Source: Pythium myriotylum
Lineage: Eukaryota > Oomycota > Peronosporomycetes > Pythiales > Pythiaceae
Reading direction: 5' to 3'
Length of the DNA: 64,000 bases
Assembly: GCA_023091665.1 (NCBI GenBank)
Contig: JALJCQ010000026.1
Coordinates: forward strand, 558,001-622,000
Shown: one piece after another, positions 1 to 9,989 of the stretch
Layout: each line of letters starts with the position of its first letter
Numbering within the stretch: the first letter of the stretch is position 1
The notes under the pieces: model-generated
Told to the model about the DNA's origin: nothing
Databases searched by the model: none
Seen by the model: only the letters and a program-made list of their open reading frames with translations
Program-made: the position numbers and the translations under genes

Positions 1-57
1 GACACTTGTTTGCTTGCTGTGTTTGCTTCAGTCTCGAAGTTTCCAGGGGAGACAAAT

Positions 58-282
58 ATGCCTCGATCTCGTCGTGGAAAGAAACCAGCGAAGGAATGCC
101 ATCTGAAGGGTCCGCATGTTCGCGTCGAGCCCCTGCTCACCGAGCGCGACTTTGAAAACATGTGTGCGGATGTTCTTTCTACGACGAAAGTGGTCAGAAC
201 TTCAGCACGTGAACAATCACACAATGCGAGTGTTGTGGAAGGAGTTGGTGACATGTCATCCACAGCGCCAACCCACGAATAA
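58..282 (+). CDS. Small hypothetical ORF
   Basis: A 75-codon ATG-started frame, basic at its N-terminus (SRRGKK) and without a recognisable domain. A TTG-started extension reaches position 10. It may be the end of a gene lying left of the window or a chance frame inside transposon debris. No neighbour or motif supports a function. Confidence 0.18.
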   Translation: MPRSRRGKKPAKECHLKGPHVRVEPLLTERDFENMCADVLSTTKVVRTSAREQSHNASVVEGVGDMSSTAPTHE

Positions 283-315
283 AAATGGGTGAGCCTCGTT
301 AACCCTTTCGTAATC

Positions 316-583
316 AAACGTGTAAATTTTACACGTTTCGAGGGTTTCTCATAAGCCGCTGTGATTGAACCCCGCAGAACGTGTAAATTTTACACGTTTC
401 ACAAAACCCGTCATTGAAGTTTCGCAAAAACCTCAACAAAACCTCAAAATCCCTCAAGGTTAAATATCAATAACCTCGAAACTTATTTGCAAGTTTGTGA
501 GGTTCTACTACAAAAGGCGGTAGGTTTGCGGGAAACTTCACCTGTCGCAATTCCAGAACGTGTAAAATTTACACGATCTGGAA
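316..583. repeat. Cluster of three near-identical palindromes (ACGTGTAAA core)
   Basis: Three odd-length palindromes share the core CGTGTAAA-N-TTTACACG. The first spans 316-338 with perfect 11-base arms around a central T. The second spans 378-398 with 10-base arms. The third spans 551-583; its centre is A567 and it extends outward through TTCCAGA/TCTGGAA arms with one mismatch. They lie beside transposon remnants. Such arrays can be recombinase or transcription-factor binding sites; which applies here is unknown. Confidence 0.6.
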
Positions 584-927
584 AGTTTGACTTTATTAAA
601 GTATCCATACAATCCATGTTTGCACGGAGGTGATTGCGAAAGGGTAAAGGTATTTGATGCCGCTGAAGCAACAGGATTGGGTTGCAAGATCTTCCCTTTG
701 GGATTGACAACGAGCTAGTCTGGCGTTTGACGCTAGGTAAGTCGCTCAAGGAACCCAATACATGGAAGATTCATCATATTATTGAAAGCTTTGAAGTTGA
801 CGTCACGCTCTATGAGGTGGAGTGGATGAAAATGTGCCAATCCCGCGCTTACATCCCAACCCACCTCATTCGCGATTTTGAAACGGTTCAGAGATCGAAG
901 GTCGAACAGAACCGGGTAGATATTTGA
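584..927. other. No gene recognised
   Basis: An open frame of about 80 codons on plus (682-927) starts with TTG and matches no family I recognise. Nothing else is seen. Confidence 0.4.
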
Positions 928-1780
928 TCACTGTAGAGGCAAGAGAAGGATTCGTGCCTGGGGCAACTCTTCCTCCACAAAAGCGATCTCTGCGAACGAG
1001 TGGCCTACAAACACGTGCATTATAAACGTTGAACCGTCCGTGGGTCCGAATAGTACGTACCACAACAACTTCAATGCCCCTCCATACCGGGCTGTTGAAG
1101 GTTGCCGTGATGGTAGCACGGCAACGGAGAACCCGGACCTTCCATCGCTTTCTACTTTTCTGTACAGCTTGAAGTCCAAGAGAGTTCAGCCGGAGAACTT
1201 TAGCCGCGGTGCTTTATCTACGTACCGCGCTGGCAAACCGTGCGTACAGAGGAGTGTACGTGAGTATGTCGGTCTCGTCTGGCCAGAAGCCGGCCTACAT
1301 TCACAGTCACTTGGACGGCCAAGTGATAATTTTCTGGCTGGAAAAGGACATCATGCTTCGGATCCTGTTGCACAAAACAGATTTACGGGCAAATTATCAT
1401 GGAGAGATGAAAAGTTCACGTACCGAAGCGACAGAAAGGTGCGCTAGGAAAACTCTTCAGGATTCGCAAACCTCTTTGAACGTCGGAAACTCCCTCCTCT
1501 TGGGAGAGGGACTCTTGACTTCCATGTCGCCCCAATCGCGCTTTGAGCTCGGGTCTCCACGATTAGAAATGTCTGAAAACAGATCACGCTCCTCTGCGAT
1601 CAGCTCACTGGATTGCTAACTGAATTGGCCATCGGATGCTGGTATTTCATCCCCCTTTGAGTATTCACTCGCGCTTTCATTGCTGTCGATCTCATCGCTG
1701 CCACTGTGGTCTTCGCCTAGCGCCGTTTTGTCGCGCGGAACGTACGCATCGCGATCTTCTACGCGCTTCCGCTTCACCAT
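928..1780 (-). pseudogene. Degenerate Mutator-like (MULE) transposase remnant
   Basis: Read on minus, a frame starts with an ATG at 1780 and opens with a basic MVKRKR motif followed by an acidic, Ser-rich stretch. It stops after 54 codons, with further coding-like blocks in shifted frames. The last block (about 930-1179) contains HSFAEIAFVEEELPQARILL, which resembles the part of oomycete MULE transposases around a catalytic Asp just before the CHFHV motif; here the Asp appears replaced and the CHFHV is frameshifted away. Several stops and shifts make it inactive. The assignment rests on motif memory and is tentative. Confidence 0.33.
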
Positions 1781-1964
1781 CGTGCGCCAACTTGAAACGC
1801 AACGCAGGGGAAGCCGCGGACGTGGACCACATGGGCCTCAGGCCGTATCAATTCTCAAAGTGCAGTAAGTTACTGCAGAGGAAACTTACCGCTTGACCAT
1901 GTAACGGGGTACAAGGTTACACAAGGTACATAACGTGTGTGGTCCACTTAGGGGAAAAGTTACC

Positions 1965-2430
1965 TCACGCGAGCACACTCCAAGAGATTTTCCTCCGTGA
2001 GCTTGGCGTCAGAAGCGAGGACATCACGCCGGCCCCCTGGTCTGGCAGCCGCGAGTATGTTTGCGGTTGGGGATCTCGTTTGGCAGTCGTGGTCCAGAAT
2101 TCGGTTAGCGTCGCCGTCTTCAACTTCTTGGTCGTAAGTTCTGATTTGTTTGGCCTTGCTCGGTCGAAGATGACACTGTTGTAATGATTCCCGGTATGAT
2201 AGAGGACAATTGGCGGTTTGTTCAACGCTCGCGTCTCCCGCTCTAGTTGGTCCAACCAAGCCGCTACCCCCGGCTGGTGGAGCGCTGCAAACTCCTCACC
2301 CCGCTTGTTTTTCTGCATCTGAATGATGTTGAGGTAACAATTGGATGGATAATTGGATTTGGCGATGATGAAGATCGTCCGCTCCAAGAGTTTGACAGCC
2401 ATTCGGAGCGTGTCGAGGCGGCCTCAAACT
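1965..2430 (-). pseudogene. OTU-type cysteine protease fragment of a retroelement
   Basis: The frame encodes the second half of an OTU-like fold: GGRLDTLRMAVKLLER, then IFIIAKS, and near residue 65 of the ORF IVLYHTGNHYNSVIFD, whose NHYNSV carries the expected catalytic His of OTU peptidases. The part with the catalytic Cys is missing or frameshifted; a TGA lies just upstream of the Gly-Gly. It starts 22 nt after the CCHC ORF ends on the same strand, which suggests both derive from one polyprotein. OTU proteases are known cargo of some transposable elements. The host element type is not settled. Confidence 0.5.
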
Positions 2431-3842
2431 GACTCCGCGATCGCTGTCGTGACTGATGAGGGACTGGTGACGACCCGGAAGTAGAACTGTCTGATGAGAT
2501 CGCGTCGCTGAGTGTCGGTGAGCTCAACAGGTGTACCGGCAGGTATGTCCGCAATGGTTGCGATATTGTTTCCATCGAGATCCGGGGACGACGCTGCCCG
2601 GTGCGCCTGGTACAGTCCGTATTTAAGCATCATCGTTTGGCCTTCCATCGGTCGCGGATCAGTTTGCGTCTTCAGTTCGAGTTGGAGGAGGCTCTCGATA
2701 ATCGCATAATATTGACCGTTCCCCGTGGCAGGGGTATCGGCGCAACGACCGCCGATGGTTTCAAGCACCCACGCTTCTGGGGCTTTGTCCGTCAAGTGTG
2801 GTTGCGCTCGTTCGATCGCGCGAACAATCTCGGCAGTGACGACGTCATGCTCGGAATCGGCGATCGTCGCGTTGAGTGCGTGCCGCACTCGTTCAAGTTT
2901 CGCGCCTTGTACTGCTAGGTCCAAGGTTTCGTCCTCCGAAAGCTCTGTTGTCCTGTTACTAGCGCGTGGTTTCGACCCCGGTCCAGGAGCATTGAGCTTG
3001 ATAACTTCCTGGTCGTTGTCCGTCGCCGGATCACTCTCATCGTCGTCCTCTTCCACGGTCAATCGATGAAACGGGGTCGGTGCCTCGTGGTCCGCCTTAG
3101 TGACTGGTGGGTTGGCCAGTGTTCGTTCTGGACGATGTTTCTTGCGTTTAGCTCGAGACTCCCGTTTTGAGATCTTTGTGCTGAATTCTCCGGTTACCTG
3201 CGGCGGTGCCTTTGCGGGGGCGCCAGTTGCCTTTTCGCATGGTCCTGCTTCGCTGGCCTCGGAGTGATTCGGTTGGTCAGACCCTGATGCCTGGGTAGCT
3301 AATCCATTATTCGGTGACTCACTGAACCCATTAGCAGCCGATCCCTCGCGTGCTGTGGGGTCCCCGATCTCTTGAACGCCGGTCTGCGCGCGCGCTGCCC
3401 CGTCCGCCGTGGTTGTGGCAATGGAACCCCCCAACGAGGAGAAGATGGCTTTCACGTCGAATGTCTTCCAGTTCACCCGTGTGGGTGCGTAGCGAGCTGC
3501 CTGTTGGGCGGGTACAGTTAGCGTAGTCGTGTTGCCGTCCTCTTTCAGGGTTGAGCAGGCCGCAGTTTTGTGTCCGATGCACGCACACTGGATACACGGC
3601 TGAAGGCCCTCACCCGGCCTGTGCTGGATGATGATCGGGTGTCCCGCCCAATCGATAGGGTGAATTTTCATGAGAGCAGGCGAGCAACGAGGCTCGTTGG
3701 CGTATATGTCCCACATGACAGAACCGTCAGCGTGAGGACCGTACGTGTCCAGTGGAACTCCAGATTTCAAACCATTATCTGTGACTTGTTGCAGGTGGGC
3801 GATTATCGCTTGAAGATCGAGGGTTCGGGGGACATTTACCAA
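2424..3842 (-). pseudogene. Gag/ORF1-like protein with CCHC zinc knuckle
   Basis: A 472-codon open frame without a convincing ATG; the upstream codon at 3842 is TTG and the frame continues to a TAG near 3876. Around residue 80 a zinc knuckle C-x2-C-x4-H-x4-C (CIQCACIGHKTAAC) follows a segment ending HRPGEGLQP, the usual layout of retroelement gag/ORF1 proteins. The remainder is charged and low in complexity. The C-terminus contains VELTDTQRRDLIRQ, which matches VDLSTTQRRDLLMA in the ORF at 9990-10859, linking the two across the Copia-1 insertion. Probably the nucleic-acid-binding part of a decayed retroelement. Confidence 0.5.
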
Positions 3843-4075
3843 CCAGAATTTATATATTGCGCTTAGTATCTATCGTTGATAAGCCCGTCTTCATCATCCG
3901 TAGGTAATCCGAGATCGTTGGCACTGGGTTGGAGTTTTCGATCAGGATTCTGCAGGCGAAGCTTGGAGGAGCGCAAGGGAATCTCCATTCCTTCAAACTC
4001 ATTTGCTTCATTCTTGGTGAAAAAAGTAGAAATGCACCGCTCAGAGCTCAGGATTGTACACCACGGCTTTGACAA

Positions 4076-4336
4076 TGTTGGAATGAACACAGCAAGACTC
4101 TATTGAATAAAAGTTCCCTTTATTATTCGTTCCCTTTAATCCTAGTTGCTAGCTCTAGACGTGCTCAGTCTGAAGCAAAAAGGAAAGTGAGCTCCACTTT
4201 CCTCGCTTCTTGTTCCTCATCGCACTGGTTGTTGGCCTCGGTCAGGCCGGAGAGGTTGCCACCCATCCGTCCAGTCTGACCGAGGCCTTTACCGAATTGC
4301 ACTTGTATAAAACTGTATTAAACATAGAGTCTAACA
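4076..4336 (-). repeat. Copia-1 3' LTR
   Basis: 261 bp with termini TGTTGG/CTAACA. It contains two internal hairpins: 9-base arms AGGAAAGTG/CACTTTCCT at 4181-4203, and 12-base arms GGCCTCGGTCAG/CTGACCGAGGCC at 4234-4245 and 4276-4287. It differs from the other LTR at least at ATCCGTCC versus ATCCTTCC and at TAAAACTG versus TAAAGCTG. Confidence 0.92.
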
Positions 4337-6302
4337 CTCCCACTAAGTGCACTTCGGCGTGGCCTTTCAAGATCGCAGACTCCGATCTTTTCTCTCAATT
4401 TCAGGAATTGGTTTGTTGGCAAAGGCTTTGTTAGAATATCAGCCGCCATGTCGGTCGTCCGACAATATTGGATATTCAGTCTGCCTTGCTCTATTAAGTC
4501 ACGTGTGAACAGATACCTAATTTCAACGTGCTTTGTGCTTTTGTGGTTTAGTACTCTCCTCGCGGCTTCCCAGTGTGTACGGTTGTAGCACGATACGAAC
4601 TTACTCAATTCTCTTACTGCGTTCGCTATATCGGGCCGCATGCCCCTCACAAGGTATTGCAGTGACCCAACCAGGCCTCTGTAATCAAATCCTTGGGCAG
4701 CAATTTGTTCGGCCGTCATGTTTGTTTCTGGCAGAAGTTGCTCTCCTGTGAGTTGTGGTGTCATTACGGGCTTACTCTCCGAGACTCCAAACTTCTCAAC
4801 AAGGTTGTTGATGTACTGGCGCTGCGATATTGTCATCACTCGGCGCTTTCTATCTCTCCGAACCTCCATCTTCAGGATGTAGTGGACTTCTCCGAGATTT
4901 TCATCTTGAATCGAAGTGAGAGCTCCCTCTTCAGCTTCTTGATCAAGTTCATATCTCGTGACATTATGGTCAGGTCGTCAACATAGACAACGACAATGAT
5001 CCATTCGACTCCCACTTTTTGAACGTAGATGCAGTACTCCTTGTAGCATCGGTCAAAACCCATGCCTGTGAGAAAGGTATGAAGTACCTTGTACCATGTT
5101 CGTGGCGCCTGTTTCAGCCCATATATACTCTTTTTGAGCTCACAGACAAGATTCTCTTCACCCGGCTTTGCGTAGCCTGGTGGTTGTCTCATGTAGATGG
5201 GTTGCTCATCTTCCATTGTTCCATTCAGGAATGCGGTCTCGACATCCATTTGATGGATGTGGCAGTCTAGAATGGTCCCAATAGCCAAGACCAGTCGAAG
5301 TGACTTGAAGCGCGCAACCGGAGCGTAGACCTCGTCAACATCAACCCCGTACTCTTGGTAGTTTCCTTGGGCAACAAGGCGTGCTTTGTACCGCTCGATC
5401 GACCCGTCGGCATTGTACTTGATAGCAAGCACCCAGTGACACGGCAGTGCTTTACACCCAGCAGGTAGACGAACCAGCTTCCACGTCTCGTTGACCATCA
5501 ACGAGTCGTACTCCCGATCAAGTGCTCTCTTCCACTCTCGATGGTTTGGTCCATTCAGGGCTTGTTTGAGCGTTCGCGGTACTTTCATCTTCCTCTCTGA
5601 GATGTCAATCACACAAGCAGCGCTTGGCTGTTCCTCGTACGACACATAATCGCTAAAGCGGACTCGGCGACGTTTGTCTTGAGTAGTGTAGCCAGGGTCC
5701 ACATCAGGCTCAACTGCTCTATTGCGCGTACGAGATGCAATGGGGGCGCTGTCTCGTTTCTCATCACGTATTCGCTTGCGCGTGATACGCGGGGTCGGTG
5801 GAGGCGCTCCCACTGTATTCATAGACTCCGCAGGTGAGGCGGCTCCCACTGATCCCTCAGTGTCTCTGTTTGGTTCTCCCGGTTGATGCTTTGATCCAAG
5901 ATCAATGCTTGTCGTGTCCAGATCCGCATCAGACCCTCGAGAGGTTTCGTCCGGCTGTTCCGATCCCGGGAAAGCCCTCCGTACGATACCCGCACAGAAC
6001 TCTGTATCGAACATGACATCTCGGGAAACAAAGTACCTGTGATTGTATACATCCCACAATCGGTATCCCTTTGTATTCTCAGAGATGCCTAAGAAGCGGC
6101 ACTTGACTGCCCTCGCCGATAGCTTCTTATCCTTCCGCATGGCCTGGGGAATATGCGCAAAGCACACACTACCCCAGATGTGGAGTTCACTCAGATCTGG
6201 AGGTTCCCCGTAGACCATCTCGTACGGTGTTTTGTTCCTCAGTCTGCTCATAGGAGTTCTATTCTGCACATATGTCATGTAATAAGAACTTCCGGCCACC
6301 AT
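4337..6302 (-). pseudogene. Copia-1 reverse transcriptase and truncated RNase H
   Basis: Frame 4872-6302 contains the integrase C-terminus, a variable linker, and the RVT_2-type RT (WVLAIKYNADGS, YKARLVAQG, MDVETAFLNG, YGLKQAPRTWY, and the active site YVDDL). A one-base loss near 4900, just after RFKMK, shifts the reading into frame 4318-4869. That frame ends the connection domain and runs from AARRVL straight into NHKSTKHVEIRY. About 120 residues holding the RNase H acidic residues, present in Copia-2, are missing at roughly 4550. Confidence 0.85.
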
Positions 6303-8113
6303 CGGTCATGCATGTCAGCGTCTTGAAGTGCGCATCGCACTTTAGCCAGTTTGCTCTGATGGTCTCTCTCGGCTGCACCATTCTCTTCTGGTGAGTACGT
6401 GTTTGATGTCTGGAAGACAATCCCCTTTTCCTTACAGAAACTCTTGAAGGCTTTGTTCACAAACTCTGTGCCGCCGTCTGAGCGGATACGTCTGATCTGG
6501 AACTTCCCTTCCCGCTCTAGTTGTAGGAGAAGCTCTCTTACTTTCTCGTTGACCTCGTGTTTGTGGCGAAGTACAAAGCTCCACCTCCACGACGTTTGGT
6601 CGTCAACGATGCTCAGAAAGTATCTGATCGTCCCAACAGACCCGTAGACGCCCATCGTCTTCATTGGTCCATTTGTGTCCATGTGGATCGTACTGATAGG
6701 AAACTAGTCCCGAGTTCCATGCAAGTTCCTGTAGGACATGCGGTTCATCTTCATCTCTGCGCACGTTTGGCAGAAGAATGGAACTCTCGCCAGTGTTGCA
6801 GCATTCACGTAGGGCATGCCTCTTACGAGCTGTTGACTTATCATCTCTATAAGCTTCTCTCGGTTGAGGTGTCCTAGCTTAATGTGCCATTCCTTTAGTA
6901 TAGCTTCAATCTCCACTCTATTCCGAAGGACCAATGGCCTATGCGCAGAACTCTTGACAGCGTTACACTGTAGCTGCCTCTCTCGTAGAGTTCTCCCTCT
7001 CATATAGTACGCGCCATTAACGGCATGTGCCACAAATACCAGGTTATGATTCCACATTCCAAATTTATATTGTCCGCCCCGACTCTCTACAATTTGATAA
7101 CCCGCCTTTTTCAGCCAGTATTCACTTAGCAGATTTGACGTAGCACCTGGAACAAATGCTATATTATCAATTTGTACGGGCTGGATACCTTTCGGACCCA
7201 GAAAGTGCAATTTGATGGAACCAACATGTGTATTAGGCAGTTGACTACCTTCTCCAAACGTAAACATGAATCTACTGTCCTCTTTCTTGCTCAGAAAGAC
7301 TGACGCATCCGCTGTCAGTCCGTACCCACAGCCTGAGTCAAGAACCCAATCATGTTTAGTCAGCGTGTGGAGAGGAGCGAGTAGATAGGGGTAGTTTGCT
7401 CTTACCGTATCTTCCACTTTCTTGCAGAGGCTGCTCATCTGCTCGGCTGCTTCAGCCACGACAGTCTCAGCCGCCTCAGCACTGGCCGGCTCTTCCACCA
7501 ACTGGACAGGGTCTGAGCCCGTCTCTGCTGACTCTGTCGCAGCCTTAGCCACGGCAGCCTTGATCTGCTCTGGCTCTTCCATAGCAACGTCATCATTGAC
7601 AGTCAAATCTCCCATGACTGTATCCCCATCCGCTCCCACAACCCCAACCTCAGTAGCGAGAGGAGGTGGTGAGTTGGGAGGAGCTGGACTTTCCACTTCA
7701 GAGCAATCCGACTCTGAGTCCAGTTGGATAGGGCGCACAACCTTGCGCTTCTGCTGATTGGGGCGTTTTCCCTTGGCTGCCATAACCGCAGGCGCTGAGA
7801 TACCACCCCCTTGAGCAGCTTCACGGTGGAACTCATCGAAGTCACTGTGTTGAGAGCGATTGTCATCGGACTCATCGTTATCCGAGACAGTCGGACTCAT
7901 CAGTGCATTTTCCCACTGGACTGTCCACGTAAGGAGGTCGTCCAGGATGCTCTGGTCGTGGCCGCCCAGCTGGCTTTTTAGCCGGCCTTTTGACCGTATC
8001 AACCACAACTTCCTTACGAGCAGACGGAACTGGACCCTTGTTCGGTCTCTTGTGCTCTGAAGTGGTTTTGGGTTGGCTAAAAATGTTGCGGCGGTAGATA
8101 CCGCGACCAACAT
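6275..8113 (-). pseudogene. Copia-1 protease and integrase (interrupted)
   Basis: Frame 6704-8113 has an acidic Pro-rich linker, the aspartic protease site WVLDSGCG, and the GAG-pre-integrase HHCC zinc motif (WHIKLGHL ... CQTCAEMK). An in-frame TAG at 6704-6706 follows. The same frame resumes with the integrase core: Asp in HMDTNGP, Asp in RSDGGTEF and Glu in PEENGAAERDH (D,D,E). The frame then shifts near 6290 into the RT frame. All catalytic residues are present, but the protein is split. Confidence 0.85.
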
Positions 8114-9043
8114 CTTCTAGCCTCTTCGGGCAACCAGCCTTGCGGTGGTTCTCTCCGAGTACATTGTACTTTCCCGCACAGTAAAAGCACTCATCACTGT
8201 CGGGTCCAGCAGCGGCTTTCCGCTTCTGGCCGGTCAAAACGTGGCTCTTGACAGCGTTTGCCACCTTTTTGGCCTTCTTGCTGGCCTGAACAGGGTTTGC
8301 CGCAACCCTATCCATTGCCAGGATTTGCGCCTTTGATTTGTTCCCAAAAACATTGCGCAGCCTTTCCACAGTTTTCTCAACCGTGAACTCTTCGGCGGTA
8401 AACACCACAGTGGATCCCCAGTACTCGCTCGGGAGCAAAGACAGGACCCTGAGCAGCATCGTCTGAGATGGGATCAGATGCAGCCGCTCTGTGGGTTGAC
8501 GACTTAGGGTTTGGGCTCCAAGACGGTTGATCCGGTTCCTCACGGAGTTCAGCGCCGAGACCAGCTGTTGGACAGACGCAAAGTCTGAAGCCAACACGGC
8601 CTCAAACTCTTGGAGCAATCCACCATGCCGCGTGCCCCGCTCTCACCGTAATAGCTCTCGAGCTGTGTCCATAGAACGGGCAATTTCTCCACGTTCACAG
8701 ACACTGACAGTTGGCTTCGGTAGGTTTCGGGCAGCGTTTGGTTCAGCATGTCCCGAAGGTACCACTCTTGCTCCTTCGTCACCAACTTGAGCAGCTCTAC
8801 CTTGTTCTTTTCTTTCTCAGTGGCATTCTCACCCACTTTTGGAAATTCGGGGTCCTTGACTAGCAATTCCCCGTAAGAAAAGGCAGGCTTCTGGTCTTTG
8901 TTCTTCATGGCCTTTACTCGGGCAGCTGTGCTGACCCTTTCAAGGTGAGAAAGGACCGACTCCTTCCATGATGCGAACTGACGCTTCTCGCCACTAAAGG
9001 CAAGGCCGGCGAACTCTGCCATCTTGCTTGACTCTTTGACCAT
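7878..9043 (-). pseudogene. Copia-1 gag (frameshifted)
   Basis: Starts with an ATG at 9043. The first 164 codons are a helical gag-like segment (WKESVLSHLERV, LPVLWTQLESYYGE). A frameshift near 8600 moves the reading to the frame 7878-8618, which carries LLSLLPSEYW-type gag sequence and a variant knuckle C-x2-C-x10-H-x4-C (CFYC...HRKAGC). The spacing between the second Cys and the His is longer than the usual four, so the knuckle is atypical. The 3' end overlaps the next frame by about 236 nt, so a programmed shift between gag and pol cannot be excluded. Confidence 0.8.
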
Positions 9044-9051
9044 ACTTGAAA

Positions 9052-9312
9052 TGTTGGAATGAACACAGCAAGACTCTATTGAATAAAAGTTCCCTTTATT
9101 ATTCGTTCCCTTTAATCCTAGTTGCTAGCTCTAGACGTGCTCAGTCTGAAGCAAAAAGGAAAGTGAGCTCCACTTTCCTCGCTTCTTGTTCCTCATCGCA
9201 CTGGTTGTTGGCCTCGGTCAGGCCGGAGAGGTTGCCACCCATCCTTCCAGTCTGACCGAGGCCTTTACCGAATTGCACTTGTATAAAGCTGTATTAAACA
9301 TAGAGTCTAACA
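9052..9312 (-). repeat. Copia-1 5' LTR
   Basis: The second 261-bp copy, upstream of gag on minus, followed on the plus strand by the GACAA duplicate. The gag ATG (9043) lies only 8 nt inside the LTR edge, leaving very little leader. Confidence 0.92.
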
Positions 9313-9372
9313 GACAAAACCTAACGTACGGTCAAATCGAGGATCCGCCCACGCCTGATGCGTTGCACTTTG

Positions 9373-9983
9373 TCAAAGGTCATCCACCAGTCGTCTCGTG
9401 GTTTGATTAAAATTGTATACCTTGGACAGCAGTGGTTGAGCAACCCACAATTCCCCCTCTGCACGTTCGATGATTTGATCGTGGATCCACACCAATTGGG
9501 CGAGCGTACAGCAACGCTTGAGAAACTGTGGCAAAGCCGTCGCGATAATCCGTCCTGCCATGAGTCCCATCAGCACGGCCCATTCTTCTTCCGTTGGCAC
9601 GCGCGTCGCGGTTGCAAAAGCGTGCTCTTGTTCGCAGACCGCTCGATATCCGTATAGACCTCTGGATCAAAGCCAAAAGTCGGAAGCGCGGACGGTCTAG
9701 GCCCTCTAGGTCCGGTTGACCGCTCGAGCCAGGTGTTCTGTGGGGCACTCTCGGGGTAGTCGCCGACTCGATTCGCCTCTCCAGCGTAAGTGCTAGGGTC
9801 CAATTGGAGCGATAGCCCGCGGTGGCAACGTCCTCGATTGCCGTCAGCACCCCGTGAGGTATGATGACGCAGATACCCACGTAGCACGGTCGCGTAATGG
9901 TAGAGGAGATTTTCCTCCTGTAGCGTGAGGTCTGGGAGGTGCAAATTTTCCTTGTTCTTGGGCTGCTGATCGCCTGCCGCCAT
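9373..9983 (-). pseudogene. Retroelement-associated ORF, frameshifted
   Basis: Begins nine nucleotides after, and in frame with, the TAG ending the cysteine-rich ORF at 9990. Frame 9570-9983 reads LTLQEENLLYHYATVLRGYL and later FGFDPEVYTDIER. It then shifts at about 9600 into TEEEWAVLMGLMAGRIIATALPQFL (75 codons). The coding-like sequence runs toward the Copia-1 target site, so it is probably the upstream part of the protein whose downstream part carries the CCHC knuckle at 2424-3842. I do not recognise the domain. Confidence 0.4.
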
Positions 9984-9989
9984 AGGTGC

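Larger units (their letters stand above)
4076..9312 (-). mobile_element. Copia-1: Ty1/Copia LTR retrotransposon, defective
   Basis: A 5,237-bp element with 261-bp LTRs at each end (TGTTGG...TCTAACA) and a 5-bp target duplication GACAA at 4071-4075 and 9313-9317. Coding order on minus is gag, protease, integrase, RT, RNase H, which defines Copia rather than Gypsy. A purine tract abuts the 3' LTR on minus (about 4337-4345). I could not recognise the primer-binding site. At least two LTR differences were read. Frameshifts, a stop codon and an RNase H deletion make it non-autonomous. It interrupts the older gag-like ORF on the same strand. Confidence 0.93.
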
